Of a stretch of DNA of 9,169 bases, positions 1-5,808 are shown in pieces. The notes under the pieces were generated by a model. It searched no databases. It was not told the origin of the DNA and worked only from the letters and a program-made list of their open reading frames with translations. The position numbers and the translations under genes are program-made. How positions within the stretch are numbered: the first letter of the stretch is position 1; every line of letters begins with the position of its first letter. The stretch is from CAZWRF01 sp964636095 (GTDB taxonomy: Bacteria; Patescibacteriota; Minisyncoccia; JAHISW01; Tagabacteraceae): contig CAZWRF010000027.1 in assembly GCA_964636095.1 (NCBI GenBank), forward strand, positions 1 through 9,169, read 5' to 3'.

Positions 1-57
1 GTCTTGAAAACTGCTGTACCAGAAATGGTACCGTGGGTTCAAATCCCACCCCTACCG
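1..57 (+). tRNA. tRNA-Ser(TGA), 5' end outside the window
   Basis: This is the 3' part of a class II tRNA; the acceptor 5' strand and D arm lie before the window. The anticodon loop CTTGAAA (3-9) gives anticodon TGA (5-7), which reads UCN serine codons. A long variable arm of five base pairs (16-20 with 27-31) is the class II hallmark expected of tRNA-Ser. The T stem is GTGGG/CCCAC (33-37 with 45-49) around a TTCAAAT loop. The acceptor 3' strand (50-56) is followed by discriminator G57, typical of serine. The next bases are CCT, so CCA is not encoded and must be added after transcription. Confidence 0.93.
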
Positions 58-88
58 CCTTGTGCGGGAAAAACTATTGAAAAAATAA

Positions 89-376
89 ATGGCTTCACTA
101 ATAAAAAAACCGAGCGCCTGGATTCCCATCGCCCTTCCGCTTATTTTTTTCTTTTATATAATTATTTATATTGCGCTCTTCGGCGTTGTCCGGCACGAGG
201 ACGAAGGAACGCCTGCCCATCTTTTCCAGCTGTGGCTGGTACTTGAACCGCTGATGATGCTATTTTTCGCGGCCAAATGGCTGCCGGGCGCGCCAAAACA
301 AGCGGTGTTTATTTTGACCATCCAAATTGTTGCCGCGCTCCTGCCGATATGCGTTGTTTTTTCTTTCGGATTATAA
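89..376 (+). CDS. Small three-helix membrane protein, unknown function
   Basis: A 95-residue protein that I do not recognise. It is strongly hydrophobic, with likely membrane helices at residues 11-31, 47-63 and 70-93. A short charged loop (RHEDEG, about 35-40) separates the first two. The start is the first ATG after the tRNA and gives a lysine-containing N-terminus followed directly by a helix. No Shine-Dalgarno sequence or convincing -10 box is visible upstream, and the gene begins only 31 bp after the tRNA, so it may be co-transcribed with it. The stop is 4 bp before the next start, suggesting a two-gene unit and possible translational coupling. No catalytic motif is visible. That it is a real gene rests on the membrane-protein composition and the tight spacing. 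Confidence 0.68.
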   Translation: MASLIKKPSAWIPIALPLIFFFYIIIYIALFGVVRHEDEGTPAHLFQLWLVLEPLMMLFFAAKWLPGAPKQAVFILTIQIVAALLPICVVFSFGL

Positions 377-380
377 GTTT

Positions 381-848
381 ATGACCACATACAAACACAC
401 TCAAATTGGATATTTAATGATAGTTATCACGCTGATTGTGCTGATGGTTTTTGCTTGGGCTCAAATTACAGCCAGAGCTGAGCCACCCTCGGTTGACTCC
501 GGCGCAAATTTTCTTGTCACCTCTATAATGGTGTTAATTCTCTTTACTCTTGCATCATTCACAACGCTAACGACATCTATTGATGAAAAATATCTTCAGA
601 TCAAATTTGGTTATGGAATTTTTAGAAAGAGGTTTTTGCTCAGTGAAATAGAATCAGCAAGGCAAGTAAAAAATCACTGGTATTACGGCTGGGGCATACG
701 CTTATGGTTTTGGCCATATATGTGGATTTACAATATTTCCGGTTTTGATTCGGTTGAAATAATCATGAAAAATGGGAAAGCTTATCGCATAGGAACGGAT
801 GTTCCCAAGGAACTTGAAGCTGCAATCAAGCAAGCTATAAATCCTTAG
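381..848 (+). CDS. Two-helix membrane protein with PH-like C-terminal domain
   Basis: A 155-residue protein with two predicted membrane helices (about residues 10-29 and 44-64) and a soluble beta-rich C-terminal part. The stretch from residue 66 onward looks like a bacterial PH-type domain: YLQIKFGYG, a hydrophobic FLLSEIESA strand-turn, then FDSVEIIMKNGKAYRIGTD and a final amphipathic helix (PKELEAAI). I chose ATG 381, not the in-frame ATG at 327, because the earlier one would overlap the preceding gene by 50 bp and adds a non-conserved-looking leader. ATG 381 follows the previous stop by 4 bp. No Shine-Dalgarno sequence is seen. The biochemical role is unknown; membrane-tethered PH-like domains are usually lipid- or protein-binding. 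Helix count and domain type are judged by eye. Confidence 0.8.
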   Translation: MTTYKHTQIGYLMIVITLIVLMVFAWAQITARAEPPSVDSGANFLVTSIMVLILFTLASFTTLTTSIDEKYLQIKFGYGIFRKRFLLSEIESARQVKNHWYYGWGIRLWFWPYMWIYNISGFDSVEIIMKNGKAYRIGTDVPKELEAAIKQAINP

Positions 849-865
849 GGAATTTTCCGCCAAAA

Positions 866-881
866 TTAACTCTAGAGTTAA
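866..881. promoter_or_regulatory. 16-bp perfect palindrome, candidate operator
   Basis: TTAACTCTAGAGTTAA is a perfect 16-bp palindrome. It overlaps a second perfect palindrome, AGAGTTAACTCT (874-885), and a third related dyad with arms 880-887 and 896-903. Together these place the half-site AACTCT four times in alternating orientation just upstream of, and into, the promoter of the AbrB-like gene at 920. This suggests an operator, perhaps for autoregulation; binding is inference. Confidence 0.45.
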
Positions 882-908
882 CTCTTGGATTAATTCAAGA
901 GTTTTTTT
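880..908 (+). terminator. Rho-independent terminator after the PH-like gene
   Basis: An 8-bp perfect stem, AACTCTTG (880-887) with CAAGAGTT (896-903), has an 8-nt loop and runs straight into a T tract (902-908). It lies 31 bp after the stop of the 381-848 gene and would end that transcript. The stem is AT-rich, so it may be leaky. The hairpin also contains the -35 element of the next promoter. Confidence 0.65.
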
Positions 909-913
909 ATAAT
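885..913 (+). promoter_or_regulatory. Sigma-70-type promoter of the AbrB-like gene, leaderless
   Basis: The -35 TTGGAT (885-890), a 17-bp spacer and a perfect -10 TATAAT (908-913) form a good housekeeping promoter. The -10 ends only 6 bp before ATG 920, so transcription should start at or next to the A of the start codon and give a leaderless mRNA. The -35 lies inside the terminator stem of the upstream gene. Confidence 0.72.
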
Positions 914-919
914 ATAAAC

Positions 920-1096
920 ATGGCACGACGAAGCTTAAAAGAAAGAAACATACGAAAACTCACCCGCACGGGAAGAGGCAAAAGCATCAGCCTTACTCTG
1001 CCCATTGAAATGGTGCGGGAACTGGGTTGGAAAGACCGGCAAAAAGTTGTTGTGAAAAAGTCCGGCAAAAAAATTATTATCACCGACTGGTCCTAA
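920..1096 (+). CDS. AbrB/SpoVT-like DNA-binding protein, 58 aa
   Basis: A 58-residue basic protein starting MARRSLKERNIRKL. The central part, TGRGKSISLTLPIEMVRELGW followed by KDRQKVVVKK and a final strand KIIITDW, matches the swapped-hairpin AbrB/MazE-type fold, in which a dimer forms a DNA-binding beta barrel. The segment LTLPIEMVRELGW corresponds to the family's typical (V/L)TIP-x-E-(I/L)-(V/R)-x-x-L-G-W signature. The N-terminal arm is rich in Arg and Lys. Such proteins act as transcription regulators or as antitoxin-type repressors; no toxin gene is adjacent. The start follows a strong promoter with essentially no 5' leader. The next gene begins 8 bp after the stop, so the two are probably one operon. 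Palindromes upstream suggest autoregulation (inference). Confidence 0.85.
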   Translation: MARRSLKERNIRKLTRTGRGKSISLTLPIEMVRELGWKDRQKVVVKKSGKKIIITDWS

Positions 1097-1104
1097 ATAA
1101 AACT

Positions 1105-1275
1105 ATGAGTACAAAATCAATTATATGGATGGGGTTTTTTGTCGGTTCAACTATCGGCAGTTTTGTGCCTTCCCTGTGGGGAAGCGGAATATTTTCTTTC
1201 TCGTCAATAATTTTTACCGCCATAGGCGGAATAGCCGGCATTTGGCTCGGCTACAAGCTTAGCTTTTACTTTTAA
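1105..1275 (+). CDS. Tiny two-helix membrane protein, unknown function
   Basis: A 56-residue protein with two predicted membrane helices (about residues 6-24 and 34-54). It is rich in Gly, Ser and Ile and contains small-residue patches (FFVGSTIGSF, AIGGIAGIWLGY) of the kind that pack helices together. It starts 8 bp after the stop of the AbrB-like gene and probably shares its leaderless transcript. A longer in-frame reading from 1027 would overlap the regulator gene and starts with a charged non-membrane stretch, so ATG 1105 is preferred. No Shine-Dalgarno sequence is visible. A membrane partner regulated together with AbrB is possible, but nothing in the sequence identifies a function. Confidence 0.65.
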   Translation: MSTKSIIWMGFFVGSTIGSFVPSLWGSGIFSFSSIIFTAIGGIAGIWLGYKLSFYF

Positions 1276-1297
1276 CGGAAAATTTTCTCTAAATTTT

Positions 1298-2776
1298 CTA
1301 CTTCAACACACTCCACATGGCCGGATCTTCCCCGCCGTCGAACTTGAAAATCGCCACTCCGCGCACGCCCAGTTTGTGCGCCAGGGCAACTTTGTCTGCA
1401 ATAGCTTTTGCATCACTCCACGTCATAAAATTAAAAGGCGCCCCGCCGGTCATTAGCGAGCCGGCATTTTGCGCTATCGTTATAGAATTGGCTGTTGTCT
1501 GTTGAGTTAAGGTAGAGTCCATCTCCGAGGGAGGCGCCTCAAGCATTTTGTCGTCATAAACAAATCCGGCTTCATTGGCGCTGGTACGAGCGTAAGCAAT
1601 GCCAAGCTTTGAAGCAATATCGGTGGCATATAACGGATTGAACGGCCAAAGCATTTTATACTGATACCCGGAGCCCGGAAGAGGTGTCACCTTGTACTCA
1701 TAGCCATAAGTAGGTATGCCGACAATAAGCTTGTTTCTTGAAATGGTTTGCGCCGCTAAAGTAACAAGGTCTTCAACCCACCCGGGATCGGCAATGGGTG
1801 CGTACGGCGCCGAGCGCGCAGCGTTCAGGCGCACATCGATTGTCCCCTGGTCATAGGCCATAACCTCTACCCGGTCGCAATACTTGTTCATTTCTATAAA
1901 GTCGTTGGCATAATCGGTCGCGTCCGCGGGAATATTCGCGCCGGGGCTATAGCGGTCTTCAAGGGGCATACGCGCCTCAATGGTGCAGTAAACCCACTTG
2001 TTGCCCATGCGCCAGTATAGGCCTTTAAGGAAAGTTGAAAAATAATTTATTGTCTCGTGCTTTTTCGCTTCAAAATCTATATCAATGCCGTCGAAGCCGT
2101 TTTTTTTCACCAAGTTTGCTATCTCGTCTTCAAGCGCGATGCGCTTGGTGGTATCGCTTAAAATGGCATGAATAGTATCGCCGCTGCCCCACATCACCGT
2201 AGGAACAACACGGACATTCGCGGCCTTAGCCGCGGCTATGAAAGACGTCCACGGCTCCTGCGACAAGTGAGCCGTGTCGGCCAATGTGCCGTCGGATTTC
2301 ATGGTGTAGCCGAAAGGCATTACGCTTGTAAGCTCCGAGAGATGAGGAAGAGTATCTTGAGTGCCGGTCGCCGAGCGCCAATAAGGAATCCATCCGGAGA
2401 TCTCAAACGGTCCCCAAGCTGCCGCGGTAAGCGCCGCCGAAAGCGAAGCGGGATTTTTGGGATAAGTGGTAGCATTTTCAAGAGCGGCCCGCGTTCTCGG
2501 CCCATAGATGCCGTAGCCGTCCACAGCCGAACCCGAACAGATTATATTTTGAGCACACTGAAATTTTTTAACGGCAGTTTGCGTAAGCGGACCGAAATAG
2601 CCCGTATTGTACCCTCCGGCAAGATACCCCTGCTCGATCAGCTTGTTCTGGAGAACCACAACATCGCTTCCGGAAAGCCCAATGGAAAGCGAGCGGATAG
2701 ACGCAAAAGCGCCTGCCGGTACGGCAAGAAGAGAAAAAAGAAGGAAAAACACGCCGGTTGTTAAAAAGAATTTCAT
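1298..2776 (-). CDS. Secreted GH18-family glycosidase with peptidoglycan-binding domain
   Basis: A 492-residue exported hydrolase. Residues 1-25 are a signal peptide (MKFF, hydrophobic core, AGAFA at the cleavage site). Residues about 32-100 form a PG_binding_1-type domain: SGSDVVVLQNKLIEQGYL, FGPLTQTAVKKFQ, then YGPRTRAAL. Two cysteines at 73 and 80 could form a disulfide. Residues about 125-490 are a GH18 TIM barrel, related to the YaaH/SleL spore-cortex lytic group. The GH18 catalytic motif DGIDIDFE is present at 229-236, with E236 the expected acid/base, and further barrel landmarks are MAYDQ (306-310), GIPTYGY and an IFKFDGGED end. It should bind and cleave N-acetylglucosamine-containing wall glycan outside the cell. 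ATG 2776 is chosen over an upstream in-frame ATG (2803) because it begins the signal peptide and sits 7 bp after a -10 box. Confidence 0.92.
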   Translation of the reverse strand: MKFFLTTGVFFLLFSLLAVPAGAFASIRSLSIGLSGSDVVVLQNKLIEQGYLAGGYNTGYFGPLTQTAVKKFQCAQNIICSGSAVDGYGIYGPRTRAALENATTYPKNPASLSAALTAAAWGPFEISGWIPYWRSATGTQDTLPHLSELTSVMPFGYTMKSDGTLADTAHLSQEPWTSFIAAAKAANVRVVPTVMWGSGDTIHAILSDTTKRIALEDEIANLVKKNGFDGIDIDFEAKKHETINYFSTFLKGLYWRMGNKWVYCTIEARMPLEDRYSPGANIPADATDYANDFIEMNKYCDRVEVMAYDQGTIDVRLNAARSAPYAPIADPGWVEDLVTLAAQTISRNKLIVGIPTYGYEYKVTPLPGSGYQYKMLWPFNPLYATDIASKLGIAYARTSANEAGFVYDDKMLEAPPSEMDSTLTQQTTANSITIAQNAGSLMTGGAPFNFMTWSDAKAIADKVALAHKLGVRGVAIFKFDGGEDPAMWSVLK

Positions 2777-2783
2777 GTTATCT

Positions 2784-2792
2784 AGTATAGCA
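2784..2792 (-). promoter_or_regulatory. Extended -10 promoter of the GH18 gene, leaderless
   Basis: Read on the minus strand, TGC plus TATACT makes an extended -10 element (TGnTATAAT type) ending 7 bp before ATG 2776. No good -35 is visible at 16-18 bp, which fits an extended -10 promoter. The predicted start point falls at or next to the start codon, so the mRNA would be leaderless. Confidence 0.6.
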
Positions 2793-2807
2793 TTGTAGCT
2801 CAAACCG

Positions 2808-2816
2808 TGCTATTTT
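2808..2816 (+). promoter_or_regulatory. Possible extended -10 promoter of the EamA gene
   Basis: TGC (2808-2810) followed by TATTTT (2811-2816) resembles an extended -10 element. It would give a leader of roughly 40 nt before ATG 2865, long enough for the Shine-Dalgarno sequence found there. No matching -35 is convincing. This is a weak call in the 88-bp divergent spacer. Confidence 0.35.
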
Positions 2817-2852
2817 CAAGTCAGATTAAAAATATCCGAAAACTTTAAAACC

Positions 2853-2858
2853 GAGGAG
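2853..2858 (+). promoter_or_regulatory. Shine-Dalgarno sequence of the EamA gene
   Basis: GAGGAG ends 6 nt before ATG 2865, ideal spacing for 16S rRNA pairing. It fixes the start codon and is the only clear Shine-Dalgarno sequence before any gene in the window. Confidence 0.85.
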
Positions 2859-2864
2859 AAGAAA

Positions 2865-3296
2865 ATGAACATTGACTACCGAATAACCGCCGTAGTGGCA
2901 ACGGTTGTACTTTGTTTCTCAACGCTTTTTACAAAGCTGGCCATGAAATACGGCCTTACCCCCAAGCAAACTCTCATAGTTTTCGCGGCTTTCGTACTTG
3001 TTTTTACCTGCGCCCACGACCTTTATGAAGGAGAGAAATTTTGGGAGATGCTGAATTTTCCCAAAGGACTGATTTTTGCATGCGCCGGAGGAATTTTGGC
3101 GGCCGTTTCCCTCTCTCTTTACTACAAGTCCATGGGTCTGGGACCCATAAGCACAGTAACGCCCATTTGGTCTCTTCAGGCGGTAGGTGTCGGAATTTTG
3201 GGAGTAATTTTTTTAAGCGAATCACTGACCGGCCCGAAAGCAGCCGCCGTGGTCCTGGCCGTTTTGGCCGTGTGGCTAATTACAAGGCCGGTTTAA
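2865..3296 (+). CDS. Half-size EamA/DMT-family transporter
   Basis: A 143-residue integral membrane protein with about five predicted helices (residues 6-27, 35-51, 67-87, 94-117, 123-140). It corresponds to one EamA repeat, whereas most drug/metabolite transporters carry two repeats with ten helices, so it should work as a dimer. The second half is diagnostic: YKSMGLGPISTVTPIWSL, a glycine-rich helix, then the conserved glutamate in FLSESLTGPKAAAV and a terminal helix AVLAVWLI. Similar short EamA proteins (COG2510-like) are annotated only as predicted permeases, and the substrate cannot be read from sequence. The start is set by a strong Shine-Dalgarno sequence. A strong terminator begins 2 bp after the stop, so this is a single-gene unit. 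It is divergent from the GH18 gene. Confidence 0.9.
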   Translation: MNIDYRITAVVATVVLCFSTLFTKLAMKYGLTPKQTLIVFAAFVLVFTCAHDLYEGEKFWEMLNFPKGLIFACAGGILAAVSLSLYYKSMGLGPISTVTPIWSLQAVGVGILGVIFLSESLTGPKAAAVVLAVLAVWLITRPV

Positions 3297-3298
3297 TC

Positions 3299-3337
3299 CC
3301 CCGCCAACATCCCCAAGGTTGTGGCGGGGATTTTTTT
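3299..3337 (+). terminator. Strong terminator after EamA, copy 1 of a repeated hairpin
   Basis: The stem CCCCGCCA (3299-3306) pairs perfectly with TGGCGGGG (3322-3329) around a 15-nt loop. It is followed by A and seven T residues (3331-3337). This GC-rich stem with a T tract is a textbook intrinsic terminator starting 2 bp after the EamA stop. The stem and most of the loop recur at the end of the window (9134-9169): 33 of 36 aligned positions are identical. Confidence 0.93.
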
Positions 3338-3354
3338 ATTCGACAAATTTCATA

Positions 3355-3360
3355 TATAAT
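3355..3360 (+). promoter_or_regulatory. -10 element of the Clp-like gene, leaderless
   Basis: A perfect TATAAT ends 6 bp before ATG 3367 and lies 17 bp after the T tract of the preceding terminator. The 17-bp-spaced -35 position is only T-rich (3332-3337), so the upstream half is weak. The predicted start point coincides with the start codon. Confidence 0.65.
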
Positions 3361-3366
3361 AAACCT

Positions 3367-5808
3367 ATGGACCCTTTCAGATATGTTTACTGGCATTATT
3401 CAAAAGCGCCGAAAAAATTTTTCCAAATTTGGGGAAATTTTTTGAGTTTCTTTTTCTTTCATCTTTTCCCAGTACCCACTCTCTTCCGAACCATTTTTAT
3501 GCCGTGGAAAAAAACGGGTGAGAAAATGACATCCCGTGGATTCGACCCAAAGGTTGTCGCTCAAAACATGGCGGCCGGGTTTGTGAGCCGGTTCATCGGA
3601 TTTTTGGTAAGAATTATTGTTATAGCCATGGCTTTGGTGGTTGAAGTCTTTTCTCTGGCCTTTGGTCTTATTGTTTTTGTCATTTGGTTTTTTTGGCCCG
3701 TTCTTCTAGTTTACGCGGCGATAGCGCAAAGCATTATTATTTTTTCAATTCTCATAATTTTAGGAATCTTTTTTATTTATTTTTACAAGCTTTCAAGAGA
3801 AAAAGAGCCCGGCCAAATGACCCTTGAGGAAGTATCCGGCCAAAAGTGGGTAGGCGCCATCTGGGAAAGAGTGGGCCTGCATATTAAAGAAGTACCCGAA
3901 GAAGTCCTAAGGGACCCGGAGAAAAATCTCAGTCCCTTCCTAAAAGAAAGGGAGATTAAAAAAGAAGATTTTAAAACGGCGTTTCTTTGGGAACTTTCCC
4001 GACGGCAAAATATGTACGTTCAAAAAAGATTTTGGCGAAAAGAAAATCTCCTTCTTGTAACCGGCCTGGGGAAGGACTGGGCCTACGGCTACACGCCGGA
4101 CATAGACGCGTTCACCGAATCCATAAGCGCCCTTGAAAAATACGAACATCTTATCGGGCGGCGGGCAGAAATGGAAGAAATGGAAAACATACTTTCAAAA
4201 AACAAACAAAGCAATGTTTTGCTCGTAGGCGAAACCGGAGTTGGTAAAAAAAGTCTTGTTCAAAAATTCGCCCGTTTGTCGGCAAGCGGAAAGCTTTCAA
4301 AAAACCTGGACTATAAGCGCATAGTGCTTTTGAACATGAACCGCGCCCTGGCCGGCTTGGTAACTATAGGCGACCTGGAAGCGCGCCTTTTAAAACTTTT
4401 CAACCAGGCCAGACAAGCAGGCAACATTATTTTGGTTATAGACAATTTTCACAGCCTTGTTAACACGGTAACCGATATGGGGCTCGGCAAAAAAGATATC
4501 ACTGAAATACTTTCGCCCTTTCTTCAGGCGGGACACTTCCAGCTTATCGCCATCAGCACATACCAGGGACTTCACGAGCACATAGAAAAACACGGGGGGC
4601 TTATGAACTTTTTTGAAAAAGTTGAAGTAAAAGAACCGGATGAAGAAACAACAAAAGAAATATGCCGCGACAGCGTAAGGGAGGTGGAGGCAAGAGTTCC
4701 CGTAAAAATCACGATCGAAGCCATAAACGGAGTTGTTGAAAGAGCAGGCCTTTATGTTACCGATCTTCCCTTCCCCGAAAAAGCGCTGGACCTTTTGGAG
4801 GATGCCGCCATATACGTGGCCAGAAAAACAGAGAGAGACCTTGTTTTACCGGAAGATGTGGACAAAGTAATTTCCATAAAAACAGAAATACCCATAGGAG
4901 ATATTGAAAAAACGGAGAAAGAGAAACTTTTGGTACTGGAGGATATCCTCCATGAACGAGTGATAAACCAAAACGCGGCGATAGTGGACATTGCTTCGGC
5001 CATGCGCCGAAGCAGGCTGGAGCTTTCTGAAAAAAAGAGACCGATAGGAAGTTTTCTTTTTCTCGGGCCGACGGGCGTTGGTAAAACGGAAACGGCAAAA
5101 ACTTTAGCGGAAGCTTATTTTAGCTCCGAAGAAAAAATTAACCGTTTCGATATGTCGGAATATCAGGGGGCGGAAGGACTGGACAAAATGATTGGCTCGT
5201 CCAACACCGGGAAAAACGGACTCCTAACTACAGCCGTCAAGGAAAACCCTTTTTCTCTTCTTCTTTTGGATGAGATAGAGAAGGCGGATTCGGGGGTTTT
5301 GAATCTTTTCCTTCAAATTTTGGAAGACGGATTTGTAACGGACGCTTTTGGAAGAAAAATAAATTTCAGAAACCAAATTATTATTGCCACCTCAAACGCC
5401 GGAGCAGAACTTATTTGGACAAAAGCTAAAGAAAATTTCGACAATGAAAACTTAAGAGTTGAAATTATAAACCATATTCTTGAAAAGGGTATTTTCAGAC
5501 CGGAGTTTATAAACCGCTTCGACGGCACAATAATCTTCAAGCCATTAACCCACGAAAACCTGGTAAAAATAGCGGAGCTGATGCTTAAAAGCTTAAAAAA
5601 GCGTTTGGCCCAAAGAGACCTTGTTTTTGAATTCGACCAGAGCCTTATGGAAAAAATAGCCGACTTGGGATACGATCCGGCCTATGGCGCCAGGCCGATG
5701 AGGAGAGTAATACAAAAAAAAGTAGAGGACCTCATAGCCAAAAAACTGCTTAAAGACGAAATTAAAAAACACTCACCGTTTAAAATAACGGCCGAAGAAA
5801 TTGTTTAA
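3367..5808 (+). CDS. Membrane-anchored Clp-like double AAA+ protein with degenerate D1
   Basis: An 813-residue ClpA/ClpC-related ATPase. Instead of a Clp N domain it has a hydrophobic segment (about 23-47) and roughly three membrane helices (77-140), then a linker containing GKDWAYGYTP (235-244). The first AAA+ domain (about 260-505) looks inactive. Its P-loop is GETGVGKKS (288-296), with Lys instead of Thr/Ser after GK; its Walker B is ILVIDN (355-360), with Asn instead of Glu; and the usual ERRF arginine fingers read MNFF (413-416). The second AAA+ domain (about 520-790) keeps Walker A GPTGVGKTE (567-575), Walker B LLLLDE (631-636), sensor 1 TSNAG, RPEFINRF and sensor 2 GARPMRR. The GYVGY pore loop is deleted and no M domain or ClpP-docking (I/L/V)G(F/L) loop is visible. 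ATG 3367 is preferred over 3319, which lies inside the terminator. An unfoldase for membrane proteins, or a non-threading ATPase, are both possible. Confidence 0.93.
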   Translation: MDPFRYVYWHYSKAPKKFFQIWGNFLSFFFFHLFPVPTLFRTIFMPWKKTGEKMTSRGFDPKVVAQNMAAGFVSRFIGFLVRIIVIAMALVVEVFSLAFGLIVFVIWFFWPVLLVYAAIAQSIIIFSILIILGIFFIYFYKLSREKEPGQMTLEEVSGQKWVGAIWERVGLHIKEVPEEVLRDPEKNLSPFLKEREIKKEDFKTAFLWELSRRQNMYVQKRFWRKENLLLVTGLGKDWAYGYTPDIDAFTESISALEKYEHLIGRRAEMEEMENILSKNKQSNVLLVGETGVGKKSLVQKFARLSASGKLSKNLDYKRIVLLNMNRALAGLVTIGDLEARLLKLFNQARQAGNIILVIDNFHSLVNTVTDMGLGKKDITEILSPFLQAGHFQLIAISTYQGLHEHIEKHGGLMNFFEKVEVKEPDEETTKEICRDSVREVEARVPVKITIEAINGVVERAGLYVTDLPFPEKALDLLEDAAIYVARKTERDLVLPEDVDKVISIKTEIPIGDIEKTEKEKLLVLEDILHERVINQNAAIVDIASAMRRSRLELSEKKRPIGSFLFLGPTGVGKTETAKTLAEAYFSSEEKINRFDMSEYQGAEGLDKMIGSSNTGKNGLLTTAVKENPFSLLLLDEIEKADSGVLNLFLQILEDGFVTDAFGRKINFRNQIIIATSNAGAELIWTKAKENFDNENLRVEIINHILEKGIFRPEFINRFDGTIIFKPLTHENLVKIAELMLKSLKKRLAQRDLVFEFDQSLMEKIADLGYDPAYGARPMRRVIQKKVEDLIAKKLLKDEIKKHSPFKITAEEIV

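Noticed and set aside
4..246. Open reading frame of 80 codons over the start of the window
   Set aside because: It begins inside tRNA-Ser and overlaps the better-supported membrane protein gene in another frame; its composition is not protein-like.
920..1275. Toxin-antitoxin module (AbrB-like antitoxin plus small membrane toxin)
   Set aside because: The 56-residue partner has two helices and no recognisable toxin feature; the order alone is not enough to call a system.
1278..1298. AT-rich hairpin GAAAATTT/AAATTTTC between the convergent genes ending at 1275 and 1298, as a bidirectional terminator
   Set aside because: The stem has only A/T pairs apart from one end pair and neither side has a T tract after it, so a terminator call is not supported.
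2168..2764. 198-codon plus-strand reading frame opposite the GH18 gene
   Set aside because: It is antisense to conserved GH18 and peptidoglycan-binding motifs, is extremely rich in Arg and Ser, and has no promoter or ribosome site.
3319..3366. N-terminal extension of the Clp-like protein from ATG 3319
   Set aside because: It lies within the terminator and promoter; ATG 3367 follows the TATAAT box directly and gives a sensible N-terminus.
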